From: CAZOZZ01 sp965262425
GTDB taxonomy: Bacteria > Acidobacteriota > Terriglobia > 20CM-2-55-15
DNA: 64,000 nucleotides
Assembly (NCBI GenBank): GCA_965262425.1
Contig: OZ253536.1
Span: 5,828,001 to 5,892,000 of the forward strand
Direction of reading: 5' to 3'
Under the pieces are notes generated by a model that had not been told where the DNA came from, did no database searches, and saw only the letters and a list, made by a program, of their open reading frames with translations. Each line of letters opens with the position of its first letter. Within the stretch, counting starts at the first letter, position 1. A program made the position numbers and the translations under genes. Positions 27,262 through 35,805 of the stretch are shown here, in pieces.

Positions 27262-28413
27262 GTGTAGTCCGCCAGAATTAATGAGATGTAAGTGCTTGTC
27301 CAACGTCTGATATAGATATGAGGAAAGCACCGAGGGTTGATCTTGATGTTCAGGTACGAAAGGAACTGGAACGACTGAGGCGAAGCCGTAGTACATCGGT
27401 ACGGTTGGCGGAACGATCCCAAATTGTGTTGCTGGCGGCTGAGAGTCTGAGGAACGAGGAGATTGCAGCACGGCTGAAGATGACGCTTCAGAAGGTTGGC
27501 CGATGGCGTGCTCGTTTCGCCAAACATGGATTGGGAGGCATTGAGAAGGACGCGCCGCGAAGCGGCCGGATTCCCTCCATCAGCGCACGGAAGCGGGCCC
27601 GGATTGTAAAGAAGACGATTGAAGAGAAGCCCCCAAACGCCACGCATTGGAGCCGTACCTCGATGGCAAAGGCGACCGGAGTCAGTGATTCGACGGTCGG
27701 GAGAATATGGCGGGCCCATGGCCTGAAGCCACACCTGTCAGGAACCTTCAAGCTGTCCAACGACAAACAATTTGCCGAGAAGCTGGAGGATGTGGTCGGT
27801 CTGTATCTGAACCCACCGGAAAACGCCATCGTCTTGTCCTGTGATGAGAAGAGCCAGATGCAGGCACTGGACCGCACCCAGCCCGGGTTACCGCTGAAGA
27901 AGGGGCGGTGTGGCACCTTGACCCACGACTACAAACGCAACGGAACCACCACGATGTTCGCCGCGCTCAATACCCTGGACGGCTCTGTGATCGGGACTTG
28001 CATGCCGAAGCATCGGCATCAGGAATGGATTCGGTTTCTCAATCAGATCAAACGCTCCGTGCCTAAAGACAAGCAGATCCACATCATCTGTGACAACTAT
28101 GCGACCCACAAGCATCAGAAAGTTGTCGACTGGCACAAGCGCAACCCGCGCTTTCATGTGCACTTCACACCGACCAGTGCGTCGTGGCTGAATATGGTCG
28201 AACGTTTCTTCCGGGATCTTTCAGAGCAACGGCTTCGGCGCGGAGTTTTCCATTCGGTTCCAGAGTTAATCCAGGCCGTTGAGGACTATGTCGACGGTCA
28301 CAATCAGAGCCCTAAGCCGTTCATCTGGACCGCGCAGGCTTCCGATATTCTTGAGAAAGTCCGACGCGCTCGAAAGAAGCTGGTTAAAGTGCACTCTGTT
28401 TGACGGGGACCAC
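27262..28413 (+). mobile_element. IS630-family element, subtype A, copy 1
   Basis: 1152 bp between TA dinucleotides (27260-27261 and 28414-28415). Ends are GTGTAGTCCGCC at the 5' side and GACGGGGACCAC at the 3' side. TA target duplication is typical of IS630/Tc1-mariner elements. Nearly identical to copy 2 at 40191-41342; one difference was noted (C at 28083 versus A in copy 2). Confidence 0.9.
27318..28403 (+). CDS. IS630-family transposase (subtype A)
   Basis: 361 residues. N-terminal HTH of the LAERSQIVLLAAESLRNEEIAARL type, a second HTH (MAKATGVSDSTVGRIWRAHG), then a DDE core: SCDEKSQMQALDRTQ (D), IICDNYATHKH (D) and SASWLNMVERFFRDL (E). The complete catalytic triad and full length indicate an intact enzyme for cut-and-paste transposition at TA. 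Confidence 0.93.
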   Translation: MRKAPRVDLDVQVRKELERLRRSRSTSVRLAERSQIVLLAAESLRNEEIAARLKMTLQKVGRWRARFAKHGLGGIEKDAPRSGRIPSISARKRARIVKKTIEEKPPNATHWSRTSMAKATGVSDSTVGRIWRAHGLKPHLSGTFKLSNDKQFAEKLEDVVGLYLNPPENAIVLSCDEKSQMQALDRTQPGLPLKKGRCGTLTHDYKRNGTTTMFAALNTLDGSVIGTCMPKHRHQEWIRFLNQIKRSVPKDKQIHIICDNYATHKHQKVVDWHKRNPRFHVHFTPTSASWLNMVERFFRDLSEQRLRRGVFHSVPELIQAVEDYVDGHNQSPKPFIWTAQASDILEKVRRARKKLVKVHSV

Positions 28414-28789
28414 TAGGATTTGGATAGTAAAGCCGTCATGCTCTTCGGATCGATTCCGAGAATCACGGCGGCTTCCTTTCGGTTTCCACCAGTCAGCTCC
28501 ACCTGTCCACATCCGAAAGCTGCGCGCGTTTCACGGTCAGCTCGTCCTTATCTGAAGGCCCCCAGGCCGACCAAGGCCAAGTTGGCAAGTCGGTTGCTGG
28601 GATCCCTCCGGACACGTCGGAGCGGTCGCCCACCCTTCGTCGGTCTCATCACCATCTTGTTGAAACTTCCAAACCCCGCCCGGGCGATCGTCGAGCCGGA
28701 CAAGTACGAAGTTATCTCTTGTCACACTCGCACCCCATTGGCCGTCACAAAGCGGTGTTTCTTGAATCGCTGGGATACAGGAGGGATTC

Positions 28790-28891
28790 ATGGCAGATAC
28801 TCGATGTGGATTTGCGCCAACGGCACGCATCAGCCGACGTCCAGAGGATAGTCGCATCGACGTTTGGATCGAAATACATGATTCGTGCTAG
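28790..28891 (+). CDS. Short ORF with strong ribosome site, ended at a MITE insertion
   Basis: AGGAGGG four bases before the ATG at 28790 introduces a 33-residue frame, MADTRCGFAPTARISRRPED.., which stops at TAG inside the CTAG target of the adjacent repeat (28892). The product is not recognised. It may be the 5' end of a gene truncated during formation of the IS630-flanked unit. The rest of the passenger (28416-28789) shows no convincing gene. Confidence 0.3.
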   Translation: MADTRCGFAPTARISRRPEDSRIDVWIEIHDSC

Positions 28892-29068
28892 CAGCCCGTG
28901 GTGGAAGTCTGTAGGGTCGCGCGCAGGGGTATTCGGGGCTCAGGCGCGAAATGAGGAGCGGAACGATGCTTTGTCATCATGACCGACGAATGACAAAGCC
29001 TGAGGCCCGAAGACCCCTGCGCCCTACGGGTTACGACGGCATGGGGCCAGCTGCGGCGTTGCCACTCC
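28892..29068 (-). repeat. CTAG-targeting MITE, copy 1 (truncated by IS630-B1)
   Basis: It begins CAGCCCGTGGTGGAAGTC right after CTAG (28888-28891). It matches, in reverse orientation, the right two-thirds of the copy at 61024-61293, up to ..GGCGTTGCCACTCC, where IS630-B1 begins. The other terminal repeat is missing. The matching inner stems (GCAGGGGTATTCGGG with its partner, and GCTTTGTCA/TGACAAAGC) are preserved. Confidence 0.8.
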
Positions 29069-29070
29069 TA

Positions 29071-30221
29071 GTGGTCCCCGTCAAACAGACTGTAACTTAT
29101 CGAGCTTCTTTCGGGCACGTTGAACTTTTTCAAGAATATCGGAAGCCGTTGCGGTCCAAATGAAGGGCTTCGGGTTCTGATTGTGACCCCCGACATATTC
29201 CTCCACGGCCTGGATTAGCTCAGGAACCGAATGGAAAACCCCGCGCCGAAGCCGTTGTTCGGAAAGATCCCGGAAGAAGCGTTCGACCATGTTCAGCCAG
29301 GATGCACTGGTCGGTGTGAAGTGCACATGAAAGCGCGTGTTGCGCTTCAACCAGTTGACGACTTTCTGATGTTTGTGCGTGGCGTAGTTGTCGCAAATGA
29401 TATGGATCTGTTTGTCTTTCGGCACGGAACGTTTGATCTGATTGAGAAACCGGATCCATTCCTGATGACGATGCTTCGGCATACAGGTCCCGATAATCGA
29501 GCCGTCCAGCGTATTGAGCGCGGCGAACATCGTGGTCGTCCCGTTGCGTTTGTAGTCGTGGGTGAGGGTGCCGCACCGCCCCTTCTTCAGAGGTAACCCG
29601 GGTTGCGTGCGGTCCAGGGCCTGCATCTGGCTCTTCTCATCGCAGGACAAAACAATGGCGTTTTCCGGAGGGTTCAGATACAAACCGACCACATCCTCCA
29701 ACTTCTCGACAAATTGTTTGTCGTTGGAAAGTTTGAAGGTGCGTGCCAGATGAGGCTTCAAGCCATGAGCCCGCCAGATTCTCCCTACCGTGGACTCGCT
29801 GACGCCGGTTGCCCTGGCCATCAAGGACCGGCTCCAGTGCGTGGCGTTCGGAGGCTTCCCTTCGACCGTCTTCTTCACGATCCGGGCCCGCTTCCGGCGG
29901 CCGATCGAGGGAATCCGTCCACTGCGGGAAGCGTCCTTTTCGATTCCCCCGAGGCCATCTTCAACGAAACGATCGCGCCAACGTCCGGCCTTTTGACGAG
30001 TGATGTCCAACTTGGCAGCGATCTCCTGATTGTCCAGACCCCCGGCGGCCAGCAAGACAATTCGAGATCGTTCCGCCAACCGGACCGCCACACTGCGGCT
30101 TCGGCTCAGTCGCTCCAGTTCCTTCCGCACAGGAATGTCCAATTTAATCGTCGGTGCTCTCCTCATATATACTCAGACGTAGGAAAGCTGAATAAGTTAC
30201 ATTAACTGTGACGGACTACAC
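29071..30221 (-). mobile_element. IS630-family element, subtype B, copy 1
   Basis: 1151 bp between TA dinucleotides at 29069-29070 and 30222-30223. On its own strand it starts GTGTAGTCCGTCACAG and ends GACGGGGACCAC. Nearly identical copies lie at 41345-42495 and 59732-60882. The ends resemble those of subtype A, so the two probably respond to related transposases. Confidence 0.9.
29081..30166 (-). CDS. IS630-family transposase (subtype B)
   Basis: 361 residues, the same length as the subtype A enzyme and strongly similar, especially from KLSNDKQF to the end. It has two HTH segments (LDNQEIAAKLDITRQKAG; MARATGVSESTVGRIWRAHG) and the DDE residues in CDEKSQM, CDNYATHKH and WLNMVERFF. It appears intact. 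Confidence 0.93.
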   Translation of the reverse strand: MRRAPTIKLDIPVRKELERLSRSRSVAVRLAERSRIVLLAAGGLDNQEIAAKLDITRQKAGRWRDRFVEDGLGGIEKDASRSGRIPSIGRRKRARIVKKTVEGKPPNATHWSRSLMARATGVSESTVGRIWRAHGLKPHLARTFKLSNDKQFVEKLEDVVGLYLNPPENAIVLSCDEKSQMQALDRTQPGLPLKKGRCGTLTHDYKRNGTTTMFAALNTLDGSIIGTCMPKHRHQEWIRFLNQIKRSVPKDKQIHIICDNYATHKHQKVVNWLKRNTRFHVHFTPTSASWLNMVERFFRDLSEQRLRRGVFHSVPELIQAVEEYVGGHNQNPKPFIWTATASDILEKVQRARKKLDKLQSV

Positions 30222-31008
30222 TAGGGTGCAGGTTTGATGGCAGCGTGTTCCAATGTGGTTCCTTCGCCAGAACACCGGCCAGCACATCCGACACCGTGCC
30301 TCCGTCAAAAGTTCCTCGCCCTGTCAGCATCTCGAACAGCACTACGCCGAAGGCCCATACATCAGCCCTCTTATCGACTTCCTGCCCCCGTGCCTGCTCG
30401 GGAGACATATACGCCGCCGTTCCGAGAATCACTCCCTGCGCCGTCGCCTGTATGCTGAGCGTCGGTGAGTGAGAGAGGCTGACATCGGCACCGTCGCCCA
30501 TCAATGCCTTCGCTAAACCAAAGTCCAGCACCTTGATCTTGTCGTCGGGCGTCACCTTGATGTTGGCGGGTTTCAGGTCCCGGTGGATGACCCCTTTCTC
30601 GTGCGCCGCTTCGAGAGCTTCAGCAATCTGGAGAGCGAGTTGGAGGGATTCTTCAACTGGGATGGCACCGCGCTTCAACTGGTCGGCGAGCGTGTCGCCT
30701 TCGACCAGTTCAAGGACCAGGAACCTTGTGCCTTCGTGCTCTTCCAGCCCGTAGATCGCCGCAATGTTCGGATGGTTCAACGAGGCAAGCAATTTCGCTT
30801 CACGTTCAAACCGAGCCAGACGTTCTTCGTCTTTGGCAAACTCTTCAGGCAGGGTCTTGATGGCGATTTCACGTCCGAGCTTCTGGTCACGCGCACGCCA
30901 CACTTCACCCATACCGCCCTTGCCGAGTGGTGAGAGGATTTCGTAGCTGCCGAGCGTCTGTCCTATCACCTGTTTATTGAAATGGGCATCCCATTCCTTC
31001 GAAATCAA
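30202..31008 (-). pseudogene. 5' part of IS-interrupted Ser/Thr kinase gene
   Basis: Residues 1-262 are a kinase domain with GKGGMGEVW, AIKTL, HRDLKPANI, DFGLAK and AYMSPEQ, running to ..LPSNLHP. The frame then enters the IS630-B1 end and stops (SVVRHS). The conserved C-lobe end (ERCLEKEARDRYHD) is on the other side of the insertion at 27261. A truncated 268-residue product could be made, but without the last helices and the membrane anchor it is unlikely to work. The gene starts 21 bases after the kinase gene at 31030-33681, consistent with cotranscription. Confidence 0.88.
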
Positions 31009-31029
31009 TCAGTCCATCTCTCAGTTGCC

Positions 31030-33681
31030 TCAGTCCCAAGGCCTACCAACCTTGACGTGGATCACCTCGGAACCTGGCTGTTCGACACCCTGGACGAAGT
31101 AGAAGCGGGAGCCGTCATGGGATACTGCCAGAGGACTCATGAGCAAAACAAAGTACGCGGGCAGACGAACGGAGAACAGCCGTTCCGGGGTTCCGAAGTT
31201 CAAGGTCTCCCGCCCGGCGGCGACGCGAATGGACCAGACGGACTGGATACTATCCTCGAAGCGCCAATAGGCGATTTCCCGGCCGTCCCCGCGCCACTGG
31301 GGATTGAAGCCGTCGTCCGCAATCAGCTGCCTGTTCTCGACCCCGCCTGGGAAACGCTGGGCATAGATCGCATCCGTCCCATCTTCATCGGACGTCCCAT
31401 AAACGATCCAGCGCCCATCCGGGGAGAATCTGGGGCTAAAGACAAGCTCTCCTGTCTGGACCAGGAGTCTGTCGGTGCCATCGCCGGGCGGTCGGACCTG
31501 GGCGGAAGAAACGGAACGTCTGTCCAGCCCCATGTAAAGAATCTCAGTGCCATCCGGAGAAACGTCTTGAGGCAAGCCATTAATGGCCGGCCCGAGTTCG
31601 CGGGGATCGGCTGGGCCGTCGACGGGGCGTTCGAAGATCTTCAGCGGGTCCAAGTCCGGGAGGTAGCCCAGAAGCCCGGATCCGTCCGGAGACCAAAGCA
31701 CCCAATAACCGGCTTCCAACGGGTTGCGGCCGGCCTGATTCGGACGCAGGAGCCATTGGCGATCGGCTAACAGACGCGTTCCATCCGGCGACAGAGCGAT
31801 CGAGGCCACAGTGCCCTCCGGACCCGCCGTTTCGATCTTGTTGCCCTGCCGGTCGAACACGGTCACCTGGCCCAGGGGGGCCCGTCCAGGCCGCCATGCC
31901 AGCGTTCCGGAACGCGAGACCGAAAAGTGTGCCGTAAAACTAGACCTACCTGGCATCGAGGCGACATTTTCCTCGACGAGCTCGGCATCGCCTTCCAACG
32001 TCCGGCGGTTCGAGTCCAGCCCCTGCACGTACAGGTTGTCGTTCCGGATGAAAAGGAGCCGTCCGCCGCCCGCCGGCGTGTAACGGGCCGCCGACGTTGC
32101 CCGTAGCAGTCGGACAGGATTTGTGGCCCTCCCGTCTTGAAGCGTCGCCAGATAGATGTCTCCTTCTTCCTCAGAATCCCACGGCACGTAAAGAAATATG
32201 AAGTTCTCACCATCCGGCAAGAACTGCGGATGGATGAATTCGCCTTCTTCCAGACCGGGCACCTCCACCGGCTGGAGTTCGCCGCCGGAATCCTGTGTCG
32301 CGCCCAACTTGAACACCCGGTCTTCAGCGTGAGAAAGCAGGATTGTGCCGTTGTAGCTCCAGGTACCGCCGCGCGTAATTCCGGTCGCCTCCGCGATGGA
32401 TTCGGGCGCACCGTCAGGCACACGAACCTTCATGAGCTGGCCCCCGGAAGTGAACGCCACGTACTGGGAATCGGGGGACCAGAACGACGAGCTACTTGAG
32501 GCCTGGGTCCCACCGAGGAGGAGTGGTTCGAGGGAATCGAGCCGACGCACCCAGAGTCCGCCCTGGGATCGAAAGAGCACAGAAGAACCATCCGGAGAGA
32601 TCTGCGGAGTCGCTGCGAGGCCGCCGACCGTCCGGAAAAAGCTTCCCTCGGGAGGGAGGATGGTGACTTCGAGGCTCGGGCCGGGCGTCGGCGTCTGACC
32701 AAAATCGGGCAGATAGACGAAAAGGGCGATCAACATCGCGGTTGCTGCTACCGCCCATGCGACGCGTTCTCGGCTTCGGTTCGAACGCACGTTCGATCCC
32801 TCGCGCACGCCTGTTCCCTCCGGCCCGGGTTGCGCAATCCACTTCACCTCGCGCATCACATCTCCGGCGGTCTGCCAGCGGTCGTCCGGGTCCTTTGCGA
32901 GGGACTGCCGTACCAGTCGATCCAGTGGGGGTGGCACGAGCGTCTGAAGCTCAGACATGGGCCGCGGGTCATTGTGCATGATCGCCCCAATCAGACTCGC
33001 CTGACTCGCTCCCCCGAACGCTTTCTTCCCCGTCACCATCTCGTACACAACCGCACCGAATGCAAAGATGTCCGTGCGGGCATCGGCTTCCTTACCCTCC
33101 AACTGCTCGGGAGCCATGTACTGAAGGGTGCCCAGGATCGCACCCTCCGCTGTCAGAGGTTCCTTTTCCTCAATGGTTGACCATTGGTCCAGCGGGGCCG
33201 ATCTGGCCTTGAGTTTCGCCAATCCGAAGTCGAGGAGCTTAACGCCAGCCGACTTCGTGATCATGATGTTGCCGGGCTTCAAGTCACGGTGAACGACCCC
33301 TTGCCGGTGAGCCTTGTCGAGCGCGTCGGAGATCTGGATGGCGTATTCGAGAGCCTGATCGAGGGGCAGCCGTCCCTTTTCCAGCCGCTTCTGCATGGTC
33401 TCCCCGTCCACGTATTCCATGACGAGGTAGTGAATACCGTCCTGTTCGCCAACATCGTGGAGAGTGCAGATGTGGGGGTGGTTCAGACTACTGACGGCCT
33501 TGGCTTCGCGCTCGAAGCGTTCCCGGCGTTGCGGGTCATCGGCAAGGTGTTCGGGAAGGACTTTGATGGCGACCGTGCGGTCCAGACGGGTGTCGGTGGC
33601 GCGATACACTTCGCCCATACCGCCAGCGCCTAACTGGTCGCGGATCTCGTAGGGACCGAGTTTTGTTCCTGCTTTTAGCAA
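31030..33681 (-). CDS. Membrane Ser/Thr protein kinase with TolB-like propeller
   Basis: About 883 residues. The kinase domain (~8-275) has LGAGGMGEVYRA, VAIKVLPE, VHRDLKPGNIM, LLDFGLAK and LQYMAPEQ. A membrane helix (VAWAVAATAMLIALFVYL) is followed by a propeller (PQISPDGSSVLFRS, ALSPDGTRLLAD, RFSPDGRWIVYGT). The TTG at 33681 is chosen: it gives LLKAGTKLGPYEI, the standard family start, and sits just downstream of a good promoter whose -10 box (33715-33720) excludes the longer frame reaching 33915. First gene of a minus-strand operon with a second kinase and a SpoIIE phosphatase. Confidence 0.88.
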   Translation of the reverse strand: MLKAGTKLGPYEIRDQLGAGGMGEVYRATDTRLDRTVAIKVLPEHLADDPQRRERFEREAKAVSSLNHPHICTLHDVGEQDGIHYLVMEYVDGETMQKRLEKGRLPLDQALEYAIQISDALDKAHRQGVVHRDLKPGNIMITKSAGVKLLDFGLAKLKARSAPLDQWSTIEEKEPLTAEGAILGTLQYMAPEQLEGKEADARTDIFAFGAVVYEMVTGKKAFGGASQASLIGAIMHNDPRPMSELQTLVPPPLDRLVRQSLAKDPDDRWQTAGDVMREVKWIAQPGPEGTGVREGSNVRSNRSRERVAWAVAATAMLIALFVYLPDFGQTPTPGPSLEVTILPPEGSFFRTVGGLAATPQISPDGSSVLFRSQGGLWVRRLDSLEPLLLGGTQASSSSSFWSPDSQYVAFTSGGQLMKVRVPDGAPESIAEATGITRGGTWSYNGTILLSHAEDRVFKLGATQDSGGELQPVEVPGLEEGEFIHPQFLPDGENFIFLYVPWDSEEEGDIYLATLQDGRATNPVRLLRATSAARYTPAGGGRLLFIRNDNLYVQGLDSNRRTLEGDAELVEENVASMPGRSSFTAHFSVSRSGTLAWRPGRAPLGQVTVFDRQGNKIETAGPEGTVASIALSPDGTRLLADRQWLLRPNQAGRNPLEAGYWVLWSPDGSGLLGYLPDLDPLKIFERPVDGPADPRELGPAINGLPQDVSPDGTEILYMGLDRRSVSSAQVRPPGDGTDRLLVQTGELVFSPRFSPDGRWIVYGTSDEDGTDAIYAQRFPGGVENRQLIADDGFNPQWRGDGREIAYWRFEDSIQSVWSIRVAAGRETLNFGTPERLFSVRLPAYFVLLMSPLAVSHDGSRFYFVQGVEQPGSEVIHVKVGRPWD

Positions 33682-33714
33682 AGGTGATCCGAGTGACGGA
33701 AAAAACTTGCGTAA

Positions 33715-33743
33715 ATAGTACGGGAGGAGGGGGTTGGGGTCAA
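33715..33743 (-). promoter_or_regulatory. Sigma70-type promoter of the kinase-kinase-phosphatase operon
   Basis: On the minus strand TTGACC (33738-33743), a 17-base spacer and TACTAT (33715-33720). The sequence around and between the boxes closely resembles the promoter at 6022-6050, including TTTACGCA just after the -10. Predicted transcription start is about 25 bases before the TTG start codon. Confidence 0.65.
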
Positions 33744-33985
33744 TCACTCGCCGATGCCCGAGAACGGTCCTTGGAACGGTACTCCTTTGCATCCTCGTTC
33801 GCTGACAGCGGTGTTGAAGTTGAAACGCTCGCCCTGAACGTGGCCGCTTTTCCGAAAACGATGTACGGGGACGTATATATAAGAACAAGCCCCCGCCAAG
33901 GTCTTTGGGTTCCAACGACCGAGTCGGTTCCGGGGTGCAACTTCACTGTGGTGTGGCCAAGGCCCGTGACGTTAGAATCCATTGA

Positions 33986-34126
33986 GTGTGGCAAATCGGA
34001 GACAATTTCAGAGTCAAGATTGGCGGCAACTATTACGTCAACGTCGCCAAGATCATCGAGTGCGAAGGTAAGTCCATCTTTACCCTGAAGCGCCACGAAA
34101 ACGGGGATCTCGAATCAGGAACCTGA
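33986..34126 (+). pseudogene. Short coding remnant of unknown origin
   Basis: The frame VWQIGDNFRVKIGGNYYVNV, then AKIIECEGKSIFTLKRHENG, ending ..DLESGT, has the amino-acid make-up of a real domain, but it is only 46 codons and lacks a ribosome site. Probably the scrap of a larger gene; family not identified. The rest of 33744-34141 shows nothing. Confidence 0.25.
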
Positions 34127-34141
34127 CCCCGATCGCTCAGA

Positions 34142-35677
34142 CTACGCCCCTTCGGCTTTCGCCAGGGTGTCCTTGTACTTGTTGACCGCGTCCTTGAACG
34201 CTCCAACCGCTCTCAGTGCGGCTCCCTCGTCGAACGCCAGCTGCGCGTCGGCAATGTCGCCGGGGTCACCTCCCCGGGCGATCGCATCGGCCAGGGCCTC
34301 GGCCGCCATCTGCCGTGCCACGGCCGTCAATTGATCCAGGAGCTGCGTGCCCTGGGCGATGCCCAGGAGCCCGTCATTCACGGCCGCTTCGAGATCTCCC
34401 ACCGCCCCTTCGATGCCTCCCATGGCTGCCTGGTTATCGGGAGGGGTTTTGGCAAGCTCGTCCAGGGCGGTCTGGACCTTGTCGGAGACGTCCTGAATCT
34501 TGTCCGCCAGCGGGGTGCCCGGATTGCTGTTGACGATGTCCTGAAGCGCGTCGTTGGTGGTAGTGAGCTGCTGCTCGGGCGTGAGGACCGGGACCACGGT
34601 AACGGTGTGCAGCTCCTGCAAACCGTCCTGCAAATTCCGCTTTATATAGACAAACTTGGTTCGGTCGGAGCTGCTGTCCTCCCCCAGCGCCAGGGTCTCG
34701 GTTGCGTCGGCGGTGACCAATGGCTCGTTGGTTTCCGTGGCCAGGTTGTACACGTGCCACTGCTGAACGCTGCTGATTCTCAACTCGTACAGGATGTGGG
34801 TGTCCGAGGCGAGAAACGCGAGCACTCTGGGAGTCAGTCCTGCAGGGGCAGTCGCGATCAGCGTGTCGCGCGCGGCCGGCACATCGTAATGGTGAAGCTC
34901 GGCCCGATCCGCGAAGTGGGAAGTGTAGGTGAATCCCCGATCTGTCCTGCGAAAGGACAGATCGACCCTCTCTCCCGCGGCGGTGTCGACGGATGCGATC
35001 GTCGTGTCCGTGCCGCTCGCGATGTCCAAGACGTGGACGCTTTCCCCCCTGTTGTTGCTCCGCAGCGGGTACACAATCTTGGTGTCGTTGTCGAAGTACC
35101 CGAGCGGGAAACCGGTGTCGTTGATGTCCCGCCTGACGATCAGGGTGTCGGTGCCGCTTGCGAAATCATAGGTGTTGAAGGCTCGCGTTCCATCCGCCAG
35201 TCTCCTCTCATAGATGATCTGCCGGCGGTTCGAATCCGCCCTGTTGGCATCTATGAATTCATTGCTGCCCACGGAAGCAATGAATACGTCCGTTTTGTCT
35301 TCCAGGTTCAGTACCCGAAGCTGCTTCGTGGACGTGAGAAAATAGGCCAGGCGCTTGCTGTCGAGGAACCAGCCGCGAAGATTGACCGCGTCCCCGGCTG
35401 CTGCGATCAGCGTGTCTGCTCCCGTTGCAACATCGTAGTGATGGGCTTCGACGAGCGGGTCTGAGACAAAGTAGATGAACTTGGTCCGTTCCTCGTTGAA
35501 GCTCTGAAGCTGGACCCGGTCGTCCTCGGCAATCAGCGTGTCGTTGCCAGAGCCGATATCAAACCGTCGCATCCGACGAAAGTTTCCAAAGTCGCTGGCG
35601 GTGTAGATGAGCACGGTACCGGACAGGAAGAAACGCTGGCCGAGAACTCTTGGCGTTGCGCCCGCAATGCTATTCAC
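34142..35677 (-). CDS. Propeller-type protein with repeated DTLIA motifs and helical C-terminus (probably 5' truncated)
   Basis: 511 residues from a GTG at 35677. Residues ~1-370 contain recurring blades of the form YDxATGxDTLIA and ..TKFIYFxS, suggesting a beta-propeller related to TolB/PD40 proteins. The last ~140 residues are predicted helices (ALQDIVNSNPGTPLADKIQD.., ALADAIARGGDPGDIADAQL..). No signal peptide is visible and an in-frame stop lies at about 35766, so the exported N-terminus seems to be missing. It is back to back with another truncated gene (35806). Function unknown. Confidence 0.65.
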   Translation of the reverse strand: MNSIAGATPRVLGQRFFLSGTVLIYTASDFGNFRRMRRFDIGSGNDTLIAEDDRVQLQSFNEERTKFIYFVSDPLVEAHHYDVATGADTLIAAAGDAVNLRGWFLDSKRLAYFLTSTKQLRVLNLEDKTDVFIASVGSNEFIDANRADSNRRQIIYERRLADGTRAFNTYDFASGTDTLIVRRDINDTGFPLGYFDNDTKIVYPLRSNNRGESVHVLDIASGTDTTIASVDTAAGERVDLSFRRTDRGFTYTSHFADRAELHHYDVPAARDTLIATAPAGLTPRVLAFLASDTHILYELRISSVQQWHVYNLATETNEPLVTADATETLALGEDSSSDRTKFVYIKRNLQDGLQELHTVTVVPVLTPEQQLTTTNDALQDIVNSNPGTPLADKIQDVSDKVQTALDELAKTPPDNQAAMGGIEGAVGDLEAAVNDGLLGIAQGTQLLDQLTAVARQMAAEALADAIARGGDPGDIADAQLAFDEGAALRAVGAFKDAVNKYKDTLAKAEGA

Positions 35678-35805
35678 CAGCTGGTCCTGCCTCTCAACGC
35701 GTACGACCCGATGCTCGGACGCCCCGTATGGATTCGACAGCTGCCGGACGGGACGCCGCCGCTATCTGCCAGCCGGCGTGATCTCTCGAGGCGCGGGCGC
35801 CTCCG

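Larger units (their letters stand above)
27262..30221. mobile_element. 2.96-kb composite insertion flanked by inverted IS630 copies (A1 and B1)
   Basis: The unit is TA, IS-A1 (plus), TA, 653 bp of passenger DNA, TA, IS-B1 (minus), TA, inserted at a single TA inside a kinase gene. Both outer ends are transposase-5' type ends (GTGTAGTCCGCC and GTGTAGTCCGTC), so the whole unit has matching inverted outer termini. The interrupted gene is restored in frame if everything is removed except one TA. This supports movement as one unit, though stepwise origin is possible. Confidence 0.65.

Noticed and set aside
27262..27734. N-terminal extension of the interrupted kinase 3' part into the IS630 element
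   Set aside because: It reads the antisense strand of the transposase gene. The same antisense sequence occurs at 40191-40663, so it is not kinase sequence.
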